NCBI GenBank assembly: GCA_029256345.1
Contig: JAQSYC010000138.1
Span: 1 to 5,078, forward strand
Direction: 5' to 3'
Length of the DNA stretch: 5,078 nucleotides
From: Clostridia bacterium
GTDB lineage: Bacteria > Bacillota > Clostridia > Lachnospirales > Cellulosilyticaceae
Numbering within the stretch: position 1 is the first letter of the stretch; each line of letters starts with the position of its first letter. Under the pieces are notes generated by a model. That model had not been told where the DNA came from, ran no database searches, and saw only the letters and a program-made list of their open reading frames with translations. Of this stretch, positions 1 to 5,020 are shown in pieces. A program made the translations under genes and the position numbers.

Positions 1-542
1 GCACTTCTTACAACTGTGTACTTCTCATAGATTTCTCCAGGTAGATTTTTTATAGCGGCCTCTAACACTGCCGGTTCATCCACCATCATGATTTTAATAA
101 TATCTTCCTCTGGCCGTACCTCTTTGTAGTCCATCTCTATTACTGGAATACCATTGATTGTTCCTTCTAATTCACTATATTTACTCATTTTAGGTGTGAT
201 ACACCCCTCATTTGAAAACGCATGTATATTTACACCAATTCGTTGTGCTATTGCATAAAGACTGGTCAAATCTCTGCCTGTCAGAATATTTTTCCTTATA
301 ATTTGTCTAGTCAAGGCATTTTGGACAATGCTGCCATTAAAGCTCAGTACATAATCCTCTTCTGTCATCAAATCAAGTTCTTTTAAGTATTTTTCAAGTC
401 CCTCTATAGGTCTTCCTGAAGCTAAAACAACTCTCACACCTCTTTGTTTTGCCTTGTAAATGGCATTTTTAGTTTTTATAGAAATCGTCTTATCTTCTTT
501 TAACAAAGTACCGTCCATGTCAACTGCTATAAGTTTATACAT
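1..542 (-). CDS. yidA: YidA-like HAD-superfamily (Cof/HAD-IIB) sugar-phosphate phosphatase, C-terminus cut by window edge
   Basis: This gene reads leftwards from an ATG at 540-542, and 180 codons are visible before the window ends. It is too short for a complete protein, since the family is about 270 residues, so roughly the last third is missing. Motif I is DMDGT at residues 8-12, with D8 the expected nucleophile and D10 the acid/base. Motif II is ASGRP at 41-45, and SFNGS at 67-71 opens the cap region. From memory the whole stretch aligns well with E. coli YidA, including MMVDEPAVL near residue 162 and EKYTVV near 173. Family members are cytoplasmic Mg2+-dependent phosphatases of sugar phosphates such as erythrose 4-phosphate. 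The Lys and Asp residues of motifs III and IV lie outside the window. The start is supported by AGGAG at 553-557, 10 nt upstream. An extended -10 promoter precedes it, so it need not depend on the membrane-protein gene 125 bp upstream. The family is certain; the exact substrate is not. Confidence 0.93.
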   Translation of the reverse strand, partial: MYKLIAVDMDGTLLKEDKTISIKTKNAIYKAKQRGVRVVLASGRPIEGLEKYLKELDLMTEEDYVLSFNGSIVQNALTRQIIRKNILTGRDLTSLYAIAQRIGVNIHAFSNEGCITPKMSKYSELEGTINGIPVIEMDYKEVRPEEDIIKIMMVDEPAVLEAAIKNLPGEIYEKYTVVRS

Positions 543-576
543 TGGCTCTCAACTCCTGTCTTTTACTCTTGTCATT

Positions 577-582
577 ATTATA
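577..582 (-). promoter_or_regulatory. Extended -10 promoter for the yidA-like gene, with overlapping inverted repeat
   Basis: On the minus strand the sequence reads TGTTATAAT, a perfect -10 hexamer with the TGn extension. No good -35 lies 17 nt upstream (ATTAAA at 600-605), which is common for extended -10 promoters. Transcription would begin about 28 nt before the ATG. A perfect inverted repeat, ATAACAA (580-586) and TTGTTAT (594-600) with a 7-nt spacer, overlaps the -10 box and could be an operator. Confidence 0.6.
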
Positions 583-600
583 ACAATTTTGTCTTGTTAT
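580..600. repeat. Inverted repeat ATAACAA-N7-TTGTTAT, operator candidate
   Basis: Two perfect 7-bp arms are spaced 7 nt apart, so their centres are 14 bp apart. The left arm overlaps the -10 hexamer of the yidA-like promoter and the right arm lies in the spacer, a position where a bound repressor would block polymerase. The arms are AT-rich, so chance occurrence in this AT-rich gap is possible. No regulator gene is visible nearby. Confidence 0.35.
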
Positions 601-667
601 TTAATATCTCTTTTTATACTAAAGTTTGTGATCAAACTCACTTTATTTTCATAATTTGTTACAAAAT

Positions 668-1195
668 TCAGCCCCCTACAACACGGTCCTTTAGTATTTT
701 TTCTATTCTTTGTCTTTGCTCCAGACCTATACTAAAATCACTTCTCTGTGTGATCAGCCCTCTTCCTTTGTAAGAAATAATCAATACTTCCTTGGCTTTC
801 CTGCTCATAAAACGGTAACTGTGAATGTTTTCCCATTGTATCGGTGCTCTACCCCTGCTACTCATCAGTCCTTCATTATAAATAATCCAGTTATCATTGG
901 GCAGATATTGGTTAATATAATACATGCTTAAATAAATAACTGTTAACCCTAGCAGCATCCTTTCGTTGTAATAATCAAAAAGAATGCTTGCAAAGAGCAC
1001 TCCCATAATAATGATAACAGGTAATACCTCAAACAATCTCAAATATCTGTCCCTAGACTCCTCGGCAAAGAGGGATTTAATAACAGCCTTTTGCTGATAG
1101 TGTCTATATCTTTTTTGTGCCTTGCTATATGTATTTAAAATAGAGCCTATACAAATCATTAAAATAACTCCGGCTATAACTTTTAAAATCATCAT
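668..1195 (-). CDS. Small membrane protein of unknown function, three predicted helices plus a C-terminal soluble domain
   Basis: The protein is 175 residues long. Hydrophobic segments at about 3-20, 57-75 and 78-94 look like membrane helices. A basic, charged stretch (about 24-52) lies between the first and second. The C-terminal part (about 100-175) is soluble and beta-rich in appearance, with IIYNEGLMS then a Trp-Glu-Asn-Ile motif near 121-124 and a final amphipathic helix. That pattern recalls the small YcxB-like or DUF5673-like domains attached to membrane helices in Firmicutes; this is a suspicion, not an identification. The gene opens with two adjacent ATGs (1193-1195 and 1190-1192). 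The AGGAG at 1198-1202 is only 2 nt from the first and 5 nt from the second, so the second may be the real start, one residue shorter. It is divergent from the HD-domain gene and has its own extended -10 promoter. No convincing terminator follows its TGA. I cannot assign a function. Confidence 0.8.
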   Translation of the reverse strand: MMILKVIAGVILMICIGSILNTYSKAQKRYRHYQQKAVIKSLFAEESRDRYLRLFEVLPVIIIMGVLFASILFDYYNERMLLGLTVIYLSMYYINQYLPNDNWIIYNEGLMSSRGRAPIQWENIHSYRFMSRKAKEVLIISYKGRGLITQRSDFSIGLEQRQRIEKILKDRVVGG

Positions 1196-1223
1196 TTCTC
1201 CTTTCTGATCTCATAGTCTTTTT

Positions 1224-1229
1224 ATTATA
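1224..1229 (-). promoter_or_regulatory. Extended -10 promoter for the membrane-protein gene
   Basis: The minus strand reads TGCTATAAT, a consensus -10 with TGn extension. The hexamer 17 nt upstream (TGTTAT, 1247-1252) is a poor -35. Transcription would start near 1217, giving a leader of about 20 nt that carries the AAAGGAG ribosome binding site. Confidence 0.6.
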
Positions 1230-1281
1230 GCATCTTTTAAATTTTTATAACACCCCTCTTCTGATTTGTCCCCTTTGATGC

Positions 1282-1287
1282 TATACT
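1282..1287 (+). promoter_or_regulatory. Extended -10 promoter for the HD-domain gene
   Basis: The plus strand reads TGCTATACT (1279-1287), a near-consensus extended -10. The -35 region (TTCTGA, 1259-1264) is weak. The expected start near 1294 leaves a 33-nt leader with the AAAGGAG site at 1310-1316, 10 nt before the ATG. The element shares the 9-mer GATGCTATA with the divergent minus-strand promoter. Confidence 0.55.
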
Positions 1288-1326
1288 AACTGTATATAAC
1301 CTTTAAACGAAAGGAGAGGCATTAAA

Positions 1327-1818
1327 ATGTCTTTTGACTTGCATGAAATCCAGTTGGCAATGATTCATTACTTTAAAGAGGATGTCCGAAGAATCAACCA
1401 CGCCCTAAAAGTTCATAGCTTTGCAAAGCTCATAGCTGACCTAGAAACCTTGTCTGTTGAAGAACGCCTAATCATTGAAATTTCTGCTCTGTTACACGAT
1501 ATAGGGATCAAACAAGCAGAACTCAAATATCACTCTACTTCTGGCAAATACCAAGAATTAGAAGGCCCTCCAGTAGCCCAAGAGCTTTTACACCCTTTCT
1601 CTCTTACAGAAAAGAGCTTATCACGGATTCTATACTTAATTGGACATCATCATTCTTATTCTAAAATAGACGGACTTGACTTTCAAATTTTAGTAGAAAG
1701 TGATTTTATAGTTAACATTTTTGAAGATGGCATGAGCAAAAATAATCTACTAACCATTAAAGAAAAATATTTTAAAACTGAAACAGGCACACATTTATTG
1801 ACTACAATGTTTTTATAA
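1327..1818 (+). CDS. Stand-alone HD-domain phosphohydrolase-like protein
   Basis: The protein is 163 residues and consists of essentially one HD domain. The metal-binding pattern is complete: H25 (INHALKVH), the H57-D58 pair in ALLHDIG (54-60), histidines in GHHH (106-109) and D126 in ESDFIVN. A YQELEGPPVA segment (75-84) between the HD pair and the second histidine group recalls small clostridial HD proteins. HD domains bind divalent metals and usually hydrolyse phosphate esters of nucleotides; nothing here fixes the substrate. It lacks the extra helices of HD-GYP cyclic-di-GMP phosphodiesterases and the RelA/SpoT synthetase parts. It has no signal peptide or membrane segment, so it is cytosolic. 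The ATG follows AAAGGAG with 10-nt spacing. The gene is alone on its strand, divergent from a membrane-protein gene and convergent with a chemoreceptor gene. Its last codon and stop lie inside the shared inverted repeat. Confidence 0.88.
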   Translation: MSFDLHEIQLAMIHYFKEDVRRINHALKVHSFAKLIADLETLSVEERLIIEISALLHDIGIKQAELKYHSTSGKYQELEGPPVAQELLHPFSLTEKSLSRILYLIGHHHSYSKIDGLDFQILVESDFIVNIFEDGMSKNNLLTIKEKYFKTETGTHLLTTMFL

Positions 1819-1878
1819 TCAATAAGGCAAGAGACATAACTTAGATAAGTTAGACCTCTTGCCTTATTGATTATAAAA
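1811..1878. terminator. Long bidirectional hairpin between convergent HD and chemoreceptor genes
   Basis: Perfect 23-bp arms at 1811-1833 and 1856-1878 enclose a 22-nt loop that itself contains AACTT/AAGTT (1838-1842 and 1847-1851). The GC core is GGCAAGAG/CTCTTGCC. Convergent placement makes a two-way intrinsic terminator the natural reading. The bases after the core (TTATTGATT in either direction) are only moderately T-rich, and the stem continues through them. Both stop codons (1816-1818 and 1871-1873) and the preceding Leu codon of each gene lie within the arms. Confidence 0.75.
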
Positions 1879-3889
1879 CTTTAAAGTGGCTCATCGAGTA
1901 GTCCAGCTGGTCCATAGTCTCTGTCAGCTTATTCGAAACATTAAAGAGCTGCTCAGTAATAGCACTTTGTTCTTCACTAAGTGCATTAACTTCCTGCGTA
2001 GCTGCCACAGTATCTGATGTTATCGCCCCGATCTTCTCTATTTTATGAACAGCTTTTTCTTTGATTGCTTCCATATCATTAACTTTCTGACTGACCTTTG
2101 CAAGGCTTACATCCATATTTTTAAGCAAATCAACGATGTTATTAAAAGTGTGATAGGTATTATTAACAGATTGCTCTTGGTCTATGACAATGTGATTAGA
2201 CTCTTTCACAAGCTTAACAGCTTCTTTAGTCTTATCTTGTATTGTATCCAATGTTTTTCTGACATTTTTTGTAGAAAGTTTAGACTGCTCAGCCAGATTT
2301 CTGATCTCACTAGCTACCACTGCAAAACCTCTGCCCACCTCACCAGCTCTTGCCGCTTCAATGCTGGCATTAAGGGCTAATAAATTCGTTTGTTCACTGA
2401 TACCATCCAAAAGTTTCATGACTTCTTCAATGTCTTTAGTCAACAGACTTAATTCGGTAATGCTGGATTTAATGGCCCGTGATACTTGCATAGAAGATTT
2501 CATCGTTATATTGAGCTGCTGTATGTTTTCGCTTGACTCTTTAATAATACCCTTAGCCTTATCATTTTTCCCCACAATCTCTTTTGTATCAAGCATCACT
2601 TCTTGTATACTGCCCGACAATCTATACATAGCCTCTGTACCTTTTTCGGCATCCTGCGCCTGATGGGTTGCACCTACTGCAATATCTCCGATTGACAGCG
2701 CTAACTGCTTGAAGGCTTCCACCGAGTGCTCCGTCGCCTGTTTTAAGCGTTTTCCATCTTCAACAGTCTGAGTAATAACACCCCTTGTTTCTTGTAACAG
2801 AGTACGCATATTGGCTATCATCTGATTAAAGCTTTTACAGAGCATACCTATCTCATCCTTGCGGTTTTCATCCATTTTTACCGTCATATCTCCCTTTTCG
2901 GCTGCTTTCATAAACTGCATCATTCTAATGATGGGCTTTGAGAAGCCTTGAGAAAAACCTATTCCAAAAAGAACAGCAAGGAAAGTAGCGACAATCATCA
3001 ACAAAAAGACCATTCTATTGGTTGCATCCAATCTGCTTGTTAAGGAGTTTTGAGGTATTTCAGTAATGATTTTCCAGCCATTTCCTAGAGTCATATAATT
3101 GACGAGCATCCCCTCAGCTGTGTAGCTGCCTTCGTCTTCTGTTGTCATACTCCAAATAGTCTCATCCGTTGTCTTTTTAGTTTCATCTACATGATAAATG
3201 ATTTGTCCCTTTTCATCGGATAAATAGAGCTTTGCACCCTCTAAAATCGTCATATCTTTTATATTTTCAATCAAGGCGGCTATTTTAATTTTAACTTTAA
3301 GGGTCCCAATATCTTTACCAGTACTCAAAGCTTTAATGTTTCTAATATAGTATATATTTTCAAGATCACTGCCTAACCCTTTAGTCCAAACCCCTCTTGT
3401 CTCTTGGTCTATTGTCTGGGTAATTTTTGCATCCTCCTCGCTAAAACTCTTATCTCCACCTATTATCTTTCCGTTTTTATGTATGACCTGTATTTCCTCA
3501 ATTTCATTATCAACTGCTGTGAGCGACACTAATCTGCTTTCCATATTCCGTAAGGCCGTAACTTGTTTCCACACATCCGTTGATTCATAATCACCTAAAC
3601 CCTCATTAATAATTGAGTCTATACAGATAGAAACGGTTTTTTTCTCAACACTTTCTAAATAATATTCTATATTAATACTTACTTGATTGATAATTTCAGA
3701 GGTAAAATTCAAACTTGTATCTGCTAATGTGCTTCTAGCCATCGTATAAAACACCATACTCACAACAATCATAGGTATAACTGCAAATATAACAAATCCC
3801 AAAATCAATTTGTACTTAATAGATACAATTCCCCTAATCTGCTCTGATTTTACTTTTTGTATTTTTTTTGTACTCATTTTAAATTTCAT
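1871..3889 (-). CDS. Methyl-accepting chemotaxis protein with extracytoplasmic Cache-type sensor, HAMP and signalling domain
   Basis: The 672-residue protein has the standard transmembrane chemoreceptor layout. A short basic cytoplasmic tail (1-26) is followed by TM1 at about 27-50. An extracytoplasmic region of about 240 residues (51-290) looks like a double Cache (dCache_1) sensor. TM2 lies at about 293-313 and a HAMP linker at about 314-368, including the DEIGML segment. A long coiled-coil signalling domain runs from about 370 to 665. Its hairpin tip is nearly canonical (497-536: ISEQTNLLALNASIEAARAG, then GRGFAVVASEIRNLAEQS), the part that contacts CheA and CheW. About 150 residues follow the tip, longer than E. 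coli Tsr and suggestive of a 40H or 44H class. The C-terminus (HFKVL) lacks the CheR-binding pentapeptide. The ligand cannot be read from the sequence; I do not see the amino-acid-binding dCache signature clearly. The start is supported by AAGGGG 6 nt upstream. No che or flagellar gene is nearby, so this is an orphan receptor. Confidence 0.95.
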   Translation of the reverse strand: MKFKMSTKKIQKVKSEQIRGIVSIKYKLILGFVIFAVIPMIVVSMVFYTMARSTLADTSLNFTSEIINQVSINIEYYLESVEKKTVSICIDSIINEGLGDYESTDVWKQVTALRNMESRLVSLTAVDNEIEEIQVIHKNGKIIGGDKSFSEEDAKITQTIDQETRGVWTKGLGSDLENIYYIRNIKALSTGKDIGTLKVKIKIAALIENIKDMTILEGAKLYLSDEKGQIIYHVDETKKTTDETIWSMTTEDEGSYTAEGMLVNYMTLGNGWKIITEIPQNSLTSRLDATNRMVFLLMIVATFLAVLFGIGFSQGFSKPIIRMMQFMKAAEKGDMTVKMDENRKDEIGMLCKSFNQMIANMRTLLQETRGVITQTVEDGKRLKQATEHSVEAFKQLALSIGDIAVGATHQAQDAEKGTEAMYRLSGSIQEVMLDTKEIVGKNDKAKGIIKESSENIQQLNITMKSSMQVSRAIKSSITELSLLTKDIEEVMKLLDGISEQTNLLALNASIEAARAGEVGRGFAVVASEIRNLAEQSKLSTKNVRKTLDTIQDKTKEAVKLVKESNHIVIDQEQSVNNTYHTFNNIVDLLKNMDVSLAKVSQKVNDMEAIKEKAVHKIEKIGAITSDTVAATQEVNALSEEQSAITEQLFNVSNKLTETMDQLDYSMSHFKVL

Positions 3890-3906
3890 AAGCTACCCCT
3901 TTTCCC

Positions 3907-3914
3907 AAGCGCTT
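3907..3914. promoter_or_regulatory. Palindrome AAGCGCTT in the chemoreceptor leader
   Basis: This perfect 8-bp palindrome is a GC island in AT-rich DNA and lies 17 nt upstream of the chemoreceptor start codon, downstream of both candidate promoters. Its core resembles the centre of a CcpA catabolite-response site, but the outer TG and CA of that consensus are missing, so a role as a regulator site is only a possibility. Confidence 0.2.
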
Positions 3915-3947
3915 TTGACTTAATATTCAAACAATTTACTCTGCCAA

Positions 3948-3976
3948 ATTATACATTTACCCCTATTGTATCTCTA
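3948..3976 (-). promoter_or_regulatory. Possible proximal promoter for the chemoreceptor gene
   Basis: On the minus strand a -35-like TAGAGA (3971-3976, 4 of 6) is followed after 17 nt by a perfect TATAAT (3948-3953). The start would be near 3941, giving a leader of about 52 nt. It is weaker at the -35 than the distal promoter, and either or both could be used. Confidence 0.4.
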
Positions 3977-4019
3977 TTCACAAAGTATTTTACATATTTT
4001 TCTACAAAATGATAAATAT

Positions 4020-4048
4020 AGTATAGTATAAAAACTTTAACTTATCAA
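4020..4048 (-). promoter_or_regulatory. Strong sigma-A-type promoter for the chemoreceptor gene
   Basis: On the minus strand TTGATA (4043-4048) and TATACT (4020-4025) are each one base off consensus and are separated by the ideal 17 nt. Transcription from about 4013 would give a leader of about 124 nt before the chemoreceptor ATG. It lies downstream of the mog terminator, so it provides independent expression. Confidence 0.65.
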
Positions 4049-4150
4049 TCGTAAAACTCCACACATTTCGAAAGGTTTTTTTAAACAATATCCTGTATTT
4101 ACAAATTCTCCTACTATTTATCATCATTAATCCTTATAAAAATACACAAA

Positions 4151-4193
4151 AAAGAGTTTTTAGGTTCATAACAACACTGCCTAAAAACTCTTT
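4151..4193 (-). terminator. Intrinsic terminator of the mog gene
   Basis: Perfect 14-bp arms (4151-4164 and 4180-4193) close a 15-nt loop. In the minus-strand RNA the stem ends in CTCTTTTTT followed by another T-rich stretch, a good U-tract, 36 nt after the mog stop. The plus side is also T-rich (CTTTCTTTATTTTC), so it could act both ways, but no plus-strand gene points into it. Confidence 0.85.
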
Positions 4194-4228
4194 CTTTATT
4201 TTCTTACATAACTTATTTTGTTTTATAC

Positions 4229-4744
4229 TTATTCTGTAATAAGCTCAAGCCCGTGATAAATGGTATCAATAATGCTTTCAAAAGACTCTCTTACCTCTCT
4301 TACACTACTTGGCAGGTTAATAATCAGGGTGTTACGTCTAATACCCGATACCCCTCTTGATAACATCACATTAGGATTTTTTTGAAGTCCATAATATCTA
4401 ATCGCCTCACTAATACCAGGGGCCATCCTATCCATGACACCTAGTGTAGCCTCCGGCGTAACATCTCTTTTACTAAACCCTGTTCCTCCTGTTGTAATGA
4501 CTAAATCAGCCTTAATATCATCACACAACAGGACAAGCGCCTCTTGTATTCTGTCAACATCTCCAGGAATAACAATATAATACTTAATCTCAAAACCTCT
4601 GTCTTTAAGCATATATTCTAATATTTTTCCACTTTCATCTTCCTGTTCGCCATTTGCACTCAAGTCACTGGCTGTTATAATCCCTGCAGTAAAAATATGT
4701 TTCTCTTTTTTAGGTTCTTTTTTAGGTGCTTTATTTTTTCCCAT
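4229..4744 (-). CDS. mogA: MogA/MoaB-family molybdenum cofactor biosynthesis protein
   Basis: The protein has 171 residues. The molybdopterin-binding (MoCF) fold signatures are present: AGIITASDLS (20-29), DESGK (36-40), ITTGGTG (83-89), KRDVTPEA (92-99), MLSRGVSGIRRNTL (127-140) and INLPSS (142-147). The KRDVTPEA form resembles E. coli MogA (RRDVTPDA) more than MoaB (EGDQAPEA), although the length is closer to MoaB. Where the family usually has NLPGS, this protein has NLPSS. MogA-type proteins adenylylate molybdopterin before metal insertion in the cytoplasm. The N-terminus carries an unusual tail, residues 2-16, with seven lysines, absent from E. coli MogA and MoaB as I recall them. The start is firm: AGGAGG at 4752-4757 is 7 nt upstream, and the next Met is residue 45. 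The gene stands alone, with its own terminator and a long structured upstream region. No other cofactor gene is visible. Family is certain; the choice between MogA and MoaB is less so. Confidence 0.92.
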   Translation of the reverse strand: MGKNKAPKKEPKKEKHIFTAGIITASDLSANGEQEDESGKILEYMLKDRGFEIKYYIVIPGDVDRIQEALVLLCDDIKADLVITTGGTGFSKRDVTPEATLGVMDRMAPGISEAIRYYGLQKNPNVMLSRGVSGIRRNTLIINLPSSVREVRESFESIIDTIYHGLELITE

Positions 4745-4771
4745 ATATTTTCCTCCTGATATACTATTTTA

Positions 4772-4804
4772 TTGTCTCAGCCTACTCCAAAAATGAGCTG
4801 ACAA
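4772..4804 (-). other. Stem-loop just upstream of the mog ribosome binding site
   Basis: In the minus-strand RNA TTGTCAGC (4797-4804) can pair with GCTGAGACAA (4772-4781) apart from a 2-nt GA bulge, closing a 15-nt loop. The stem ends 14 nt before AGGAGG, so it leaves the ribosome binding site free. Nothing T-rich in the right place follows, so it is not a terminator. Confidence 0.35.
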
Positions 4805-4838
4805 TTTATGCTCTATAAGTTGTATCCTTATGAGAAAA

Positions 4839-4880
4839 GGCAAGATACCCGCAACTTTTGAATGTTACTTGTAGCTCACC
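4839..4880 (-). terminator. Second terminator-like hairpin upstream of mog (possible attenuator)
   Basis: In the minus-strand RNA GGTGAG pairs with CTTGCC (two G-U pairs), an inner stem forms from GTAAC and GTTGC, and flanking AAA/TTT extends the base. TTTTCTC follows, a weaker U-tract than in the first copy. Since it lies between the promoter and mog, it would have to be conditional or leaky for the gene to be expressed. Confidence 0.45.
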
Positions 4881-4887
4881 TTTGAGA
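4875..4887 (-). repeat. Direct repeat copy 1 (TCTCAAAGGTGAG on the minus strand)
   Basis: This 13-nt sequence is identical to the copy at 4981-4993, in the same orientation and 106 bp away. Each copy supplies the 5' arm of a terminator-like hairpin of almost the same length (42 and 40 nt), and each ends with CTTGCC or CTCGCC plus a T-run. The loops differ completely, which points to conserved structure rather than a fresh duplication. Confidence 0.7.
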
Positions 4888-4931
4888 CTCTCCTTTTATA
4901 AAGGATACCTATTCATTTATAGATTTATACG

Positions 4932-4989
4932 CAATAAAAATAAAAAGGCGAGGTACACTATTCGCTAATAGCGATAGCACCTCACCTTT
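4932..4989 (-). terminator. First intrinsic terminator-like hairpin upstream of mog
   Basis: The stem AAAGGTGAGGT pairs with ACCTCGCCTTT (4979-4989 with 4944-4954, one G-U pair). A second segment and an inner CGCT/AGCG hairpin with an ATT loop stack on it. It is followed directly by TTTTTATTTTTATT, a textbook U-tract, on the minus strand. It ends about 190 nt before the mog start codon and about 25 nt downstream of the predicted start of transcription. Confidence 0.75.
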
Positions 4990-4993
4990 GAGA
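4981..4993 (-). repeat. Direct repeat copy 2 (TCTCAAAGGTGAG on the minus strand)
   Basis: Identical to the 13 nt at 4875-4887. It lies about 21 nt downstream of the predicted transcription start and forms the 5' arm of the first, stronger hairpin. Confidence 0.7.
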
Positions 4994-5020
4994 TATTTGT
5001 ATTGAATAACACTTTTCTGC

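Larger units (their letters stand above)
1222..1289. repeat. Inverted repeat pairing the two divergent -10 regions
   Basis: The arms TTATTATAGCATC (1222-1234) and GATGCTATACTAA (1277-1289) are reverse complements at 12 of 13 positions and are separated by 42 bp. Each arm contains the extended -10 of one divergent gene. Two promoters of the same type will share some bases, but the three bases GAT before the GCTATA are not part of the promoter consensus. Confidence 0.45.
3890..4228. other. Intergenic region between the mog and chemoreceptor genes
   Basis: No coding region is supported in these 339 bp, which are very AT-rich. They hold, from the mog side, an intrinsic terminator (4151-4193), a strong minus-strand promoter for the chemoreceptor gene (4020-4048), a second weaker promoter (3948-3976) and an 8-bp palindrome (AAGCGCTT, 3907-3914). 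I found no sigma-D (flagellar) type promoter and no cyclic-di-GMP riboswitch, although both often precede clostridial chemoreceptor genes. Confidence 0.7.
4745..5014 (-). ncRNA. Candidate structured leader RNA of the mog gene with tandem attenuator-like hairpins
   Basis: No gene is supported in the 334 bp right of mog. If transcription starts from the promoter at 5021-5049, a leader of about 270 nt results. In RNA order it contains a terminator-like hairpin (4947-4986), an A/T-rich linker, a local hairpin (4891-4905), a second hairpin similar to the first (4839-4880), an 8-bp closing pair (AAGGATAC 4901-4908 with GTATCCTT 4822-4829), and a stem just before the ribosome binding site (4772-4804). 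Two related terminators in one leader suggest control by premature termination. I tried the riboswitch classes I remember (Moco, TPP, lysine, M-box, THF, cyclic-di-GMP, T-box) and saw no conserved core. That it is a leader is inference; a short separate RNA ending at the first hairpin is the main alternative. Confidence 0.45.

Noticed and set aside
623..638. Hairpin AGTTTG/CAAACT as a terminator for the membrane-protein gene
   Set aside because: The stem is only 6 bp with two GC pairs, and on the minus strand it is followed by TTAGTATAAAAAG rather than a T-run.
460..654. Plus-strand open frame of 64 codons
   Set aside because: It overlaps the start of the yidA-like gene antisense, covers that gene's promoter, and its hydrophobic translation comes from T-rich intergenic DNA.
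710..931. Plus-strand open frame of 73 codons
   Set aside because: It is antisense to the membrane-protein gene and has no ribosome binding site or recognisable motif.
2045..2663. Two plus-strand open frames (2045-2380 and 2361-2663)
   Set aside because: Both lie antisense inside the signalling domain of the chemoreceptor gene, whose protein is clearly canonical.
3904..3917. CcpA catabolite-response element around AAGCGCTT
   Set aside because: The core fits, but the flanking TG and CA positions of the consensus are wrong on both strands.
4066..4073. Palindrome TTTCGAAA followed by a T-run on the plus strand
   Set aside because: It has no loop and so cannot form a terminator stem, and an 8-bp palindrome of this composition is unremarkable in AT-rich DNA.
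4745..5014. A known riboswitch (Moco, TPP, M-box, lysine, THF, cyclic-di-GMP or T-box)
   Set aside because: None of the conserved core sequences I remember for these classes is present; a covariance search would be the decisive test.
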